64,000 bases of DNA, from NCBI GenBank assembly GCA_018257865.1, contig JAEUBA010000098.1, forward strand, positions 43,401 through 107,400, written 5' to 3'. Position 1 is the stretch's first letter. Each line of letters opens with the position of its first letter. The DNA comes from Stereocaulon alpinum (Eukaryota > Ascomycota > Lecanoromycetes > Lecanorales > Stereocaulaceae). Below the pieces are notes generated by a model. The model worked only from the letters and a program-made list of their open reading frames with translations. It was not told the origin of the DNA and did not search any database. The position numbers and the translations under genes are program-made. Below are positions 1-10,740 of this stretch, one piece after another.

Positions 1-1
1 G

Positions 2-148
2 TATGCTGCAATTTTGGCCAAGCGTGTTAATGAGGAGAAGGCGAAGAAGACTGAGCTGAGAAGTAAGTCTATTATAATATCTCCCGTTGATGAGAATGTG
101 GTGGCTAACGTTGTTATAGAGCGAAGAGCATCATCAATGAGGAAGTAG
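2..148 (+). CDS. possible C-terminal fragment of an unidentified ORF cut by the left edge
   Basis: An open frame runs from base 2 to a TAG at 146-148 and encodes a Lys/Glu-rich tail (AAILAKRVNEEKAKKTE, later ending ASSMRK). I do not recognise it. It could be the last exon of a gene lying mostly outside the window or a chance frame; only 48 codons are visible. Basis: open frame and charged composition only. Confidence 0.25.
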   Translation, partial: YAAILAKRVNEEKAKKTELRSKSIIISPVDENVVANVVIERRASSMRK

Positions 149-493
149 GAAGTGCAAGGATGGTCAAGATGAGGTCTAGCAGAGGATGACAAGAGGCAAT
201 GATACGGTTGATGGGTGCTATCAAGGTCCACATGATGACTTAAGATAGCTTAGCATAGGCTTGCGTGATATGGATCGTTGGAATGCAAAATGCATGTACA
301 ACAGACCACCAACCCCATAGATCAATGTCCGTTTACAGCGATCAAGTCCATACACTGAGTCCATGCATGAAGTGTCTACATAGTGGGATTCAACATAAGA
401 CGCCAATATGTCACATTTACAGGTCATCCTCCCTTATACCCAACAGCCTTTATTAAACGCCGAACCACTATGTTGATTGTACATGCCGGTTTT
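149..493. other. intergenic, no gene seen
   Basis: No supportable coding or RNA feature. It holds the 3' flank of the PRPP synthetase gene. Short antisense frames here look like chance. Confidence 0.4.
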
Positions 494-2196
494 TCAGCTT
501 GGTGGAGCATTGCTGAAAAGATACGAAACGCTCTCCCCGTTATGTGTGCGTCTACAAGCCTCTGTACCTCTCATCAGCCCCTTTCAATATTCCCAGTAAT
601 GCCTATCACGGACAACTTACCAGCAAGTGTAGGACTAATATCAATCAGCGCGATCTTATCACACATCGTATCCTTTCCCAGAAGCGGCACCGTGTTCGTT
701 ACAACAACCCTTGACAATGCAGTACACGCATTCAGCTTCTTGATCGCATCTCCGCTCAAAATACCATGTGTGACGACGCTAACAACTTGAGTGGTGCCGT
801 GCTCGGCAAGCATTTCGGCTGCTGTACAGAGAGTGCCGCATGTGTCGGCCATGTCGTCAATCAAGATGGCGGTCTTGCCGCTAACTTCGCCTGTTAGGGT
901 CATGCGGGAGATCTCGTTGGGGCGGGTGCGCTCTTTACTGTAGGTGGGTGAGCAGAGTGAATATCATCGAGAGAAGGGATACTGACTGAATAACAGCGAA
1001 GGGGAGGTCGAGGCGGCCGGCTATTGATGTTGCTCTGGGTGCAAAATTGGGTTGTCAGCATGCGTACCGGAAACAGAGTATGGGGAAGATATTGGAATAC
1101 CTCTTCACTCCTCCGGCATCTGGAGAGACAATGACGGCTTGGTCGAGATTGACGTGTTCCCTGATCCAGGTCAAGCTAGTGGGCTCAGCGTATAGATTGT
1201 CCACGGGTATGTTGAAAAAGCCTGCAAGGGTCAGAACGCTGTCAAGTGGTCATGCTTAGAATGGACCGATACCTTGTATTTGTGACGCATGCAGGTCCAT
1301 CGTGATGACATGGTTGACGCCCTATCAAGCCACCATTAGCAGCAAGTACAATGCCTACAACAACCTTCTATAGAACTCACGGCCATCTCTAGCATTCGTG
1401 CTACTAGTTTGGCTGTATTCAAACACACGAATGTTAGTCAGTGCTGTGACTCCATGTTCAAATGAGAACATACCTGTTATTGGTGCTCTTGATCTGTCTT
1501 TCTTGTCCTGCCTAGAAGGAAAATAGTGTCAGAACGGCCAACTTTACAGGGAGTTGGGGATGGGAATGTAAAACCTAGCGTATGGATACGACGGGATTAC
1601 AGCGGTCTACAATGGCTTAGCCTAACGATCCTCAAAGCGGACCTAGCGAGTGCTCACGATCCGTCTTGCACTCGCATCCTTGCATGCTCTGATCATAATA
1701 AGCAACTCCATCAAATCGTCATTGACGTTACCCGGCCGTGTCGATTGCAGGACCTAATGACTGGTCAGTCTAAAGTCTAGGATCCAAGCTATGAGAACGT
1801 CTAGGTGCAGGCATACGAAAACATCTTCGTCTCTCACGCTCTCTCCGATGGTCAGGGAAATCCTGGACTCCTTAGCCCAGCAATATGTAGCCTTGTCTGC
1901 CCCGCTTACTCGTGATTGCTGTCTCTACAAGTCCAACGTCAGCTTCACTGGTGTCGTCAGAGGGGAAGAGAGAAATTGTATACTGTAAGCTTAGAATTTG
2001 TGACTTGGATTGTGCATCATCAGTAACATGATCGCCATATCTCTGTGCGAAATCATACTTGCTCAATACCAAGCCTGTGAATAGCGTCAGTCTGGATATA
2101 TATCCGTTGGTATAGGGTAGGGCACCTGTCGGCAACCAGTTTCGCTAGGTCTGGATGAGAATTGCCCGTGAGCAACTTTATCGAATTTGTTGCCAT
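494..2196 (-). CDS. ribose-phosphate pyrophosphokinase (PRPP synthetase), intron-dense
   Basis: Makes 5-phosphoribosyl-1-pyrophosphate from ribose 5-phosphate and ATP for nucleotide, His and Trp synthesis in the cytosol. Read on the minus strand the spliced pieces give, in order: an N-terminus with LLTGNSHPDLAKLVADR, GESVRDEDVF, DLMELLIMIRACKDASARR, AVIPSYPYARQDKKDRSRAP, VNHVITMDLHASQIQGFF, VDNLYAEP, VSPDAGGVKR, the PRPP-binding loop ILIDDMADTCGTLC, and the C-terminus RRTHNGESVSYLF. At least eight introns split it into short exons, unusual for this family. Start is the ATG at 2196 and stop is at 494-496. One part is unclear: the ATP-loop segment (usually KFSNQE) around 1895-1925 reads RDSNHE, and I could not join it in frame to the following exon with canonical sites. 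The gene may use an unusual splice or be damaged there. The family call is firm; the exon map between 1890 and 2140 is not. Confidence 0.85.
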
Positions 2197-3682
2197 CGAT
2201 GATGAATTACAAGATGCGTGTGACTTTTCTTCGTTCTTTGACCCGTCATGCCCGAAAGATTACAGCTGGAGTAGTTGCGGCGCGGGCCGCGGAAGCTAGA
2301 TTAGCGCAAAGGTTTTCTAGGGCAGGTAAGCCGAATAACTTCGGAATTTGTCAACCGGAGGAAAGGTCCTGTGGTTTTGCGACTTCAATCAGATTTAACA
2401 CGTTTCTTCACAATACCAATACGTCTTGGATGTCAGAATATCGTAGAAGATGTTCTACAAGGCGATCCTGATGGAACTAGGTTAGGGTAGTTGTTTCCAG
2501 AAATAGTCTTCTCCTGCGTATCTATTCTTCGACCATGCCCATCCATGCCTAATCCCATTATAGAAGCGGAGAGATTTAACATTCGAAGTTTGGGGGGAGG
2601 GGAGCGCGTTCAGAGCCCTGGCATGATGTTCACACCGGTATGTGTTCAAAATGAGGCTAGAGTTGCTGCTCGCTATCACTTTTTTCACGTCATTGAGGAA
2701 ACTTTGATGCACCTATCGTTGCAACAAGGGTTTACGCATCCTATGACGACCCGTGACGAGAGCATTTCGAATGACATGCAATCGAAGATCAACAACGGCG
2801 ATCCGGATTATCCTCGTCAGCATTGGTTGTGTGAGATAGTAAGCCGCAGCCCACTTCGCTGAATCGGTATCTCCCGAGAGTATGGTAAAGAGACTGAACG
2901 TATCTCTACGCACTCGTCAACCTTTAGATTGCTTGTCGCTACCGAGACAGTATCTGAGTTGCAGACAAGTGGGATTGTGTGTCGATGGAGTAACACAATG
3001 GTTAGCTTGAGGAAGTGCGTTCTGTTATCGGTACTGTTCGTAATAGTCATGGACCTCCCTTCTATGCCCAGTGTCTGGACAAATTCCGACACTCAGATTT
3101 TCGAAGAGCAGCGTATGAGCATGGGAGATGATGGCCTTCCTAGAGCCAGAATAGGAAAAGACGCTCGTCCCTGAGAGGTTCAACGGTGATCTAGGCTACA
3201 TATTCAGCATCAGAGTACGGAGTGCCACTGTGTGTAACATACACTATTGTACTGGTCTTTTTTACGTATAGCAAGTGTGGCTGGTGCCCCAAAAGATACA
3301 CGCCCGATCATGGTCGCTGTGCGGACTGGCATAGCCAATAGGCGTTTATGAGGGAAGATGAATGACCTTCCTCATTTCCTGACCACGCCTCTGAGCGGGG
3401 TTCTCTAGGGCTGTGTAACGATCACGACGAGATTTGCTTCCGCTTCCGGCTGACCTTGACTTCCTCACCTCACCTTCCTTACTCTGTCACCAACGACATT
3501 GACCACCAGTACTGGTACAATTATCCTTCACATGATGAATAACTGGGCCCGATATTAACCAAGCAGTGATATCACTAAGAGCATCGTGAACCAGTTACAC
3601 CATAGTCACGTGTAACCTCTGGCCACAATAAGCTCCTGTAAGTTTGACCTTCCCGTTGTTCTCTGCGCGCCTGGTCCACAGT
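2197..3682. other. intergenic, about 1.5 kb without a recognised gene
   Basis: Contains the promoter of the PRPP synthetase gene (minus) and of the next gene (plus). Frames up to about 120 codons exist on both strands (for example 2491-2862 plus and 2817-3092 minus), but they overlap one another and show no recognisable motif or splice support. Confidence 0.4.
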
Positions 3683-5263
3683 ATGCTGACTGCGGGCCTT
3701 GCAGATGAGCTTTCGGATACTGAATCTTACCTAGGTCGTCTTGCACATATGTCAAAACGCAAAATGAGGACTGTACCACTCGAAGAGGACGCAACGGGCG
3801 ATTGGGTGAACGCGAAAGATCAGTCGTCTTCGTTGTTCACGCCATCACCAAAACCTCGCCCAAAGCCAATGAGAAGGGGACGTCCTTCCAAGAATAGTAG
3901 TGTGTCAGCATCACCGGGTGCCCCTACTATACCTTTTCCTGGACCCTTCTTCGAGCAAGAGCAAACATCGCCAGGACCACCTCCCATCGCCCCTCGAATA
4001 TCTCAGAGAATAAACAAGTCCCGTAATGAGGAGCAGCCACCATTGATGTTACAAGACGCCGCAGACAGAGTCTCGCAAGTTGCGCGTATGGTCTCTCAGG
4101 AACTATCACTTGACACTGAGTCATCACCCATGCTCACCAAGAAGGCTGAAAACCAGACCTTTAAGCGGCGTCGCCTTCTCGCCGACGAAGAGCCAAAACA
4201 CTTCGCAGCGCAAACCAATACGCAACCGTCCCAGAGTCCTTCCCAGGAGAACACACAATTATCCTCAGCGTTCCCACAATTCGTTCATCCAATGCCTACA
4301 GCGCCTCAGTTCAATTACGAACAGCCGAAGGACTTCTACCGACTTCCCATCGTACCTTCTTCAAACAAACAAAGACCAGCGTTACCAACGGAGCGTATCG
4401 TCATCTACAACGGCTCTGGATTTACAATCCCTGAGTGCACACTTATTTGTGCTCTGCGGATGTTCGTTCGGCATGGGAACACTGGTGAGTGCTTGGATGA
4501 CGACACAGCTGCAGAAGTACTCAAAGCCTTTCGCGAGGGCTTCGGCCACCAAAACGCCCAACGCTCGGAGACACCCGACTGTCATGGTCTTTTCGATTAT
4601 GTGGCCAGTAATCACCACAGAGGCGGATACGTGGCTGAGATATGGACAGACTTGTCGAAGCGTGTCGACCACTGGAACCACATTGCAACTAGATTCTGGT
4701 GGGGTTGGATCTACTATATGGATGACCTTTGTCGCCGGTAAAATTCATGTACGACGTGCCATGGAGTTTATCGCTGACTTGATTGCCCTAGATACAAGCT
4801 CAGCAACCGACTAGATGAACTCGGGACGATGATCAACGACGAACATGTCTTGCAGAGATTTAACGTGGTTTATGAGAACGACCAACAGATAGAATTTCGG
4901 CCTCAGCATATGCCTATGCCTACCCTGAGCGCAGAGCAATTACAATACAAGAGGGAAATGCAAGTACTCATGCAGAGGCGTGTCCAAATGCAAGAATGGA
5001 AACGACAACAAGCCATCCAGGCACAACTGGCACAGCAATTGGGAGCGCAGGTGCCTGTCACACTGCGCTCTACACCGATACCGTCTGCACCAGAGCCGAC
5101 GCAGGAACGGGAAAGGACGACAAGACGAATGGCATCACAAAAAACACCGCAAATGGTACCACAGATGTCGGAAATGGCGAAGCAAATGCTAATGCCACTG
5201 CCGCTCCCCACAGTCCCGGTCTGTAGACCACCTGACTACGGACTACAACACACAACACTTTAG
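3683..5263 (+). CDS. hypothetical protein, Pro/Gln/Ser-rich with a conserved-looking central domain
   Basis: Two exons: 3683-4737 and 4792-5263. The junction is well supported: CG|gta...ctag|A restores Arg and continues RRYKLSNRLDELGTMIND. The N-terminal half is disordered (Pro, Ser, Lys, Gln rich, with a basic AT-hook-like KPMRRGRPSK segment near residue 57). A compact hydrophobic region follows, with IVIYNGSGFTIPECTLICAL and many Trp residues (HWNHIATRFWWGWIYYMDD), and the tail is Met/Gln-rich and probably helical. The AT-hook-like RGRP core hints at nuclear location and DNA contact, but this is inference. I do not recognise the family. The start could instead be the ATG at 3749, which gives MSKRKMRT; the one at 3683 has A at -3. 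Confidence 0.6.
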
Positions 5264-5868
5264 TAGGGCTGGAGCCGGAAGTCAGAAGGAAATAGAAATC
5301 AGCTCCGACAATCATTCACAAGCATGACATCGGGAGCAACATTTCAGAAAGATGCACCAACTGCCCATTTCACCTCCAAGTACAGTCTGTCTCTAATCGA
5401 TTGTTTCGATGCAGCTATATGGGTAGCTCTTCTAAAGAATCGTAGTAAACCGCATCAGCCCTCGCAACCCTTGTTCACATTAGCGATAAGCTTCTTCGTC
5501 CTAAGTTTATTCTAGAACCTCGTGCGGACTGATAGTTTTCACTTCAAGATGGCAACTAACTCTACGTCAGTAAAGCTACTCCAGCCTTATCACAAATTCG
5601 ACGAGATCTTGAAGCCCATGATCCGGATATGGGCACAAAGGGTTCTTTCCGTTGAAGCGCGTTTCAAAAGAGGAAAGGGAGCCGATAATGTATTTAAGTC
5701 TTCGCGCAGCCAAATTATCTCTTATTGATACAAATAGCGTTCAAAACTGGTCTAGATAAGTATCGTACAGCTCCTGTACACCTCGATGTATCGAGTTCCA
5801 TCTCATCGCAGAAGCTCTCTCGGCCGTACTGACCATACTCAATCTCTTGATTCTGACAGTCTCCATCT
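5264..5868. other. intergenic between convergent genes
   Basis: About 600 bases between the ends of two converging genes. Small plus-strand frames (5324-5515, 5522-5728) lack any motif. Nothing else seen. Confidence 0.4.
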
Positions 5869-7044
5869 TCAAAAGTCTTTGATGACTTGTCGCTCTCTCT
5901 GCTTCTTCTTGTACATTTTCGGAGGAACAGTTAGCATTCCTTTGCTTACATTCTCAACACTAGGCCCCTCAGGAGTCGGTGGCGGTGTCGGCTGAGTAAG
6001 TACTATCTCTTTAGGGCAGTCCAATACAAAAGTCGGAATGTTCATTGGATCTTCACCTCCTTTATACTCCAGAAGATACCGATGGCGCAGCTTGTTGACA
6101 TAGCCTTTCAACTTTTTCGAGCCTGAATGTCCGGGCTGAGACCATAAAAGCAATGGCAGGTCTTCACGTGGCATGTCTCCTTCTAGCTCGAAGACCTTGT
6201 CGATCGCCGGAAAGCTTGGGCATGACTGCACTGGAGACCCCAGAGATACTGGAGAGCTTGCCATCAGCTCGACAGGAGCTTGAACCGCACTGACGTTCGA
6301 TGTAATCGGGCAGTCGCGGGAGTAGGTGGCCCAGTCTGCCGAAGGACCTGAGAGGTAAGTATCTCGTAGAATTGGCTTGGTAACGGTTGAGGTTACTGGG
6401 CAATCATCGGAAAGTGTGCTCCAGTCCGTTGATGGTGTTGCAAGAAAGCTATGACGCGGCACTGTCTCGGTCATGTTCGAGTAAAAGGATTCCCAATCGG
6501 TTGGTACCTCCTTCGCTGGTCCGTCTTGCGACTCTTCTTCTAGGCGAATTCCACCCTCAACCCCGAAGAACGACTGCATTTTACGGATCTGATGCATCTG
6601 GTCTTGCTGTGAACGTCCAACAGGCAAAACCTGCCCATGACTGCCAGCTGCTTTTGGTGAGTAGACGCCAACCCGTACATCAACTCTTCCCTCATCATCG
6701 GGCTCATCATCAGTAGTATCGTGCGTCATCTGTCTACTGACGCTAGGCAACCCTGCTGCTGGTTTGGATTTGCGATTCTTCAAGTATCTGGACCGACTTA
6801 TACTTGTCGTATCGGTTAATGGCGTTTTGGGCCGCTGCTGTCGAGCTTTGCTTCTTGCTATTGTTCCTTCTAAATCTTGCAATTGACTCCAAGATCTGAA
6901 TTTTGAGCTGGAAGGCGTCGACTTTGGTTCTTCTTTGAAGTGGAGTAGTTGTTCCATCATATGCGAATGTAGCTGCTCGACTTCTTCTTTCGTATGCTTG
7001 ATTCTAGCTTCCAATGAATCTTCCGTCGTGGAAGATTGGGACAA
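5869..7044 (-). CDS. hypothetical disordered protein, N-terminal exon not resolved
   Basis: A minus-strand frame of about 390 codons, rich in Ser, Thr, Pro, Gln and Lys. Near the N-terminus is a short amphipathic helix (EARIKHTKEEVEQLHSHMME), and a twice-repeated motif of the type STDWSTLSDDCPVTSTVTKP / SADWATYSRDCPITSNVSA lies mid-protein, giving a small internal duplication. The C-terminus holds a conserved-looking LPLLLWSQPGHSGSKKLKG segment followed by RHRYLLEYKGGEDP. The first codon of the listed span is TTG, not ATG. The frame stays open upstream to about 7100 without an ATG, so either an upstream exon is missing or translation begins at the ATG at 6960. Function unknown. Confidence 0.5.
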   Translation of the reverse strand: MSQSSTTEDSLEARIKHTKEEVEQLHSHMMEQLLHFKEEPKSTPSSSKFRSWSQLQDLEGTIARSKARQQRPKTPLTDTTSISRSRYLKNRKSKPAAGLPSVSRQMTHDTTDDEPDDEGRVDVRVGVYSPKAAGSHGQVLPVGRSQQDQMHQIRKMQSFFGVEGGIRLEEESQDGPAKEVPTDWESFYSNMTETVPRHSFLATPSTDWSTLSDDCPVTSTVTKPILRDTYLSGPSADWATYSRDCPITSNVSAVQAPVELMASSPVSLGSPVQSCPSFPAIDKVFELEGDMPREDLPLLLWSQPGHSGSKKLKGYVNKLRHRYLLEYKGGEDPMNIPTFVLDCPKEIVLTQPTPPPTPEGPSVENVSKGMLTVPPKMYKKKQRERQVIKDF

Positions 7045-7930
7045 GGGTGTCTCTGGGAAGCGGTGTAATGGAGAGATAGTCCAGGTATATGTGTCTCGTC
7101 ATATGCAAAGGATCTCTGAGGGCACAATGCCGAGAAAGAGACATTGATCATTTGCTTTGTCGCAGAAACAATGCTCATTTGCCAACAATGGCTATGCTTT
7201 TGCGATGAACAAGGGATTGTACGCCCTGAAGAGCAGCTCTCTCGTGAGCATACTCCTGATGGTCCGCAGCAAAGTCGGACAAGGTTGAGTAGCGCAAGCT
7301 CCAATCTTAGGCTACATTTTGTGAGACAGTTCAGAAAACCTGCCGCTAGCCTTTCCTTTATCTGGCTGAGCCACATATGGTTTCATGGGACCCACTTTGG
7401 CTCAACGAATGTCCTAGCCGGTTGCCGCATTGTAAGTCTGGCTGTCTTTCTATACTCAATTTCATACTGATATATAAATATGTCATCCAATTTAGAAAGA
7501 CAAGCTAGCCGGAGCTAGAACGCACCATACGACACTCAATCATGGAGTAGCGTTTGCGGTTCCACTTTGATAGCCGGTGTACATCTACAGAAATTGATCT
7601 CACTCACCAAAATTTCCCAGCTACCATAAAGAGGCGTTGTTGGCAATGGATACGTCATCTGTGTGGGCACAGAACCATGACAAAGACGTATCGTACCGCA
7701 CAATAACATTGTATCCACAAAGAGAAAGGAAAGTTGCTCCGGTCTGACATCGTGTCTCAGTAAGACGAACCCGTTCATTATTGGTATCTAGGGTCTCTGT
7801 CAACCTCTCTTTCTTCCGATTTTCCATACCTTATACGTACAGTACTCCAAGGCTATCACCGATACATTATACTGAAGACAGCTTTATCATCTTGATCGAA
7901 GACTATACTAATTCAGCAAGGCTACCAAAG
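7045..7930. other. divergent intergenic region
   Basis: Lies between the uncertain 5' end of a minus-strand gene and a plus-strand gene starting at 7931. It may contain the missing first exon of the former. No motif-bearing frame was found. Confidence 0.35.
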
Positions 7931-8863
7931 ATGAATGGGGACAGTATACGCGCTTGGGCGGAAGAAGTAGAGTATGGAGATACACCTCCTACGCAACTTC
8001 CATTTGACAAATCCGGGAATCCTTCCTCAGGATGTTTGACAATGACTCTTCGCGATGAAGATGTTACGGCGCGAAGTAGGGCGCCTCTACGTGACGGTTC
8101 TGTCAAAGAACTTCCCCGGTCGCGGAGAATGACTCCAAGCCATTACGGTACAGAAGCCGCAGATCTACATCTTCAGGTAAATCGCAAAGCTATTCCAGCA
8201 AGTGATTCGAGCAAGAAAATCGTGCACCGGGATAATTCCACTTCGGAGCAGCTTAATGCCGCGAAGCCACGGAACGGGAAAAAGACTTGTAGAGAGGATC
8301 GCAGAGAGACCGAAGTCAGCAAACCAAACCTTGACTTTGAAGCCGGTGATTTGGATCTAACACTCGTGATGCCGGGCTACTGTGATCATCTTCGTCGCTT
8401 AGACAACATGTACGCGATGAGCGAGGTTTCGAAGGAAAATGCGAAGGCTTCCAGGCAAGGAACCATCAATAGCCGAAAACAAGCTCGATTCTCATATATG
8501 GATCCAGGGAGCTTGGCGGTCAAGAAGCCTACGGATACGCATTCTGGTACTTCTGCACCGAGAAAGAGCCGCTTCGTCGAAAACTTTCATCTAGACGTGA
8601 CGGAGCCACGGCCAGAAAAGCCCTTCGCAAGACGTCCGAGGACGAATTCCGATCTTTCCCGTAGCAACGCTATCCGGAGGCCCGGGAACACGTACGTCGA
8701 TCACCGCACGAAATCCCTGCGATCAGAGGTAACCGAGCCACTAGAACTGTCATACGTACGTCCCCCAAGCTACAATTCAGACATCTCAAGAAGCAATGCG
8801 ATCAGGAGGCCTTCCAATACGTACGTGGAACACAATGCAGACGCCCTCAGGCGGCAGTGGTAG
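7931..8863 (+). CDS. hypothetical basic protein with a C-terminal tandem repeat
   Basis: 310 residues from the ATG at 7931 (MNGDSIRAWAEEVEYGDT). The frame extends further upstream, but only from a TTG. Composition is Arg, Ser and Asp rich and mostly disordered. The last 90 residues consist of two copies of a roughly 43-residue unit: each carries VTEP, then NSDLSRSNAIRRPGNTYV or NSDISRSNAIRRPSNTYV, then a short acidic/basic spacer. The first two thirds hold no recognised domain. Function unknown; the conserved SRSNAIRRP block could be a phosphorylation or docking motif (inference). A short open frame at 9084-9233 might be a downstream exon, but no in-frame splice could be fitted. Confidence 0.5.
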   Translation: MNGDSIRAWAEEVEYGDTPPTQLPFDKSGNPSSGCLTMTLRDEDVTARSRAPLRDGSVKELPRSRRMTPSHYGTEAADLHLQVNRKAIPASDSSKKIVHRDNSTSEQLNAAKPRNGKKTCREDRRETEVSKPNLDFEAGDLDLTLVMPGYCDHLRRLDNMYAMSEVSKENAKASRQGTINSRKQARFSYMDPGSLAVKKPTDTHSGTSAPRKSRFVENFHLDVTEPRPEKPFARRPRTNSDLSRSNAIRRPGNTYVDHRTKSLRSEVTEPLELSYVRPPSYNSDISRSNAIRRPSNTYVEHNADALRRQW

Positions 8864-9083
8864 AATTTTCCGCAGTAAAAACGAATCACAAGCCTTCGGG
8901 GAAGTTTTTCTGAGTTAGTCAGCCATACAGTTTCTCGCGTCGATAAGTACTAGCCCGTTTGCTTACATACACTATCTAATAATCTACTGATCTGCAATCT
9001 GCCTTATCCCCAATTCATGTAACGAGCTGCAATTTCATCGAATATGCATTACCGTAATCGACATACTAAAAGGCTGCGGCATA

Positions 9084-9233
9084 ATGAACATTCCATCCCC
9101 CAACTTAGCATGGTCCAGACAGGCAAATGATCAGACGGCACTGCCGCTGGAAGTGGAACGCGAGATCGAGATGGTACTGGAGCTTGCGGGAAAGGTCTTT
9201 GCGAAGTTGGGCATAGATATCGAACAGATTTAA
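9084..9233 (+). CDS. candidate 49-aa small ORF with amphipathic C-terminal helix
   Basis: ATG at 9084 to TAA at 9231-9233. The second half (PLEVEREIEMVLELAGKVFA) reads like a well-formed amphipathic helix, unlike chance translation, and ends KLGIDIEQI. It may be an independent microprotein or the last exon of the gene ending at 8863. Support is composition only. Confidence 0.25.
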   Translation: MNIPSPNLAWSRQANDQTALPLEVEREIEMVLELAGKVFAKLGIDIEQI

Positions 9234-10004
9234 CCTGGGTTTGAACGAGAACTCTAGAGATTGAGATGATTGGTCGCGGAAGGGGGGGAGGCTTCAGATG
9301 AGAAGGGCTTACGAAAGATTGTTGTGGGGGGAGGGGGTAAGGGCGGTTCTATGGGGTGGGGAGGCGGGGGAGGGGAGGGAGGTGTGGACGCGGAAGGAGA
9401 AGAAGGGCTTGTGGTGGGAGAGGGGAAGTGAGCTCTGGCACTTCAGAGAATGACCGTTGAAGGTGGAGAGCTGCTGTTCAGGTTACATTCATTCAAATGG
9501 TGATGCTACAAGCTTGCGTCCTGCAGATGAAGCTATAATGCAATCTGCCCGACCGGCTGAGAACGGGGTCCCCTGCGCTAGATACGTCCTCACTCACTCC
9601 ATTCCCACGAGACCAAGCGACACCAGAGAACAGAGAGCCAACTTACCGGCAAATTATCCATCCTCCCAATCGTCCATGCACCGAACCACAATCGCAATGG
9701 CACAATTACTCCGTACACCCCACCAAGTCGACTTGATCGTTCCGATGCTCTTTGTTTAGAATCAATGCTTTGCACCTCGTAGAACAAAGCAACCACAAAC
9801 AAAGGACCCACCTTATCCTCTCAACACAATGCCATTGTCAACTGACACCGCGCCCCTCCCATACTCTCCTCACTACAACCGCACTCCCCCCAAACCCACC
9901 AGCCACCACAGCCACAAACTCTCCATCGAAGCTCCTCACCATCTCACCACCATCATCACCACTCCATCTCCTCCACCCCTTCCCTTCGCAAGAACATCAT
10001 CACC
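9234..10004. other. intergenic with purine-rich then pyrimidine-rich tracts
   Basis: Bases 9280-9430 are strongly G-rich (runs such as GGGGGGGAGG). Bases 9840-9990 are C/A-rich and look like the leader of the gene starting at 10005. No gene was seen apart from the small frame listed separately. Confidence 0.45.
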
Positions 10005-10457
10005 ATGACACGACAGTCTAAAATTGCAACACACACCCCTCACTCCACCAGCACGAAGCAGAAATGGCGCCGCTCGATTCAGACCGTAAAACAACTCCTA
10101 CACATCTCCAAACTCAGCAGAAAAGCCACCACGAACGTAAATATGCGGTTCGAGGTCATCGAAATGACTAGTGACATCCAAGACGTCACGAAAAACCATG
10201 ATAGTGATATCACTAAACCTGCCCTGGCTCGCTGCGACACGAGCACACAAACTACTCCGGAACAGAGGGAAGATGTTCCCTCGTCAAAAGGTGAAGAGAT
10301 GAGTGTTGCTACTCAAGGACCCGGATGTCTGGTTTTTTGCGGTGAGATGCTGTCACGGGTAGTGGATAGTCTTGTTGCGTTGTGGCTCGATCATGGTGGA
10401 AGTGTTATTGTGTTGCTTGTTTTGGGGGTGTTGGCGAGTTGGGTTGATGTTTGTTGA
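10005..10457 (+). CDS. small hypothetical protein with a C-terminal membrane anchor
   Basis: 150 codons from an ATG in good context (CACCATGACA). The N-terminal 40 residues are basic (KQKWRRSIQTVKQLL), the middle is polar and acidic, and the C-terminus has a hydrophobic segment (GGSVIVLLVLGVLASWVDVC) with only a few residues after it, the layout of a tail-anchored protein. A second hydrophobic patch (MLSRVVDSLVALWL) precedes it. No family recognised. A single exon with a favourable start and a pyrimidine-rich leader support it as real. Confidence 0.45.
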   Translation: MTRQSKIATHTPHSTSTKQKWRRSIQTVKQLLHISKLSRKATTNVNMRFEVIEMTSDIQDVTKNHDSDITKPALARCDTSTQTTPEQREDVPSSKGEEMSVATQGPGCLVFCGEMLSRVVDSLVALWLDHGGSVIVLLVLGVLASWVDVC

Positions 10458-10596
10458 GGAAGGAAGGAAGGTTGGTTGGTTGTATTTTCTGTAGGTATGT
10501 TAATAGCATGTTGTGCAGTGATGAGAAGGTTTCGAGTTATATGTACAATATACACACCCCGAACTTAGGATTAGAAATTACCGTTCCGGGTTAGGA

Positions 10597-10740
10597 AAGG
10601 GAGCAAGACCGCTTTAGAGGGAGTAGCAAGGGAGTAAGGGGAAGTACTAAGGGAGTATTAAGGGAGCAGCGAGGGAGCTAGGGGGAGTACTAAGGGAGTA
10701 AAGAGGAGCACTATAAGGTAGTATAGGGGCGTAGTAGATA
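10597..10740. repeat. degenerate GGGAGTA/AGGGAGTACTAA array
   Basis: About 140 bases of imperfect purine-rich repeats in which GGGAGTA, AAGGGAGTA and GGAGTACTAAGGGAGTA recur many times. It is followed by an AT-richer stretch with CCTAGCCTAAGTTAGCTTAAGCTACTAGG. It resembles a decayed minisatellite. Confidence 0.6.

Noticed and set aside
10597..10740. CRISPR-like array
   Set aside because: The repeats are short, degenerate and without spacers, and the genome is fungal.
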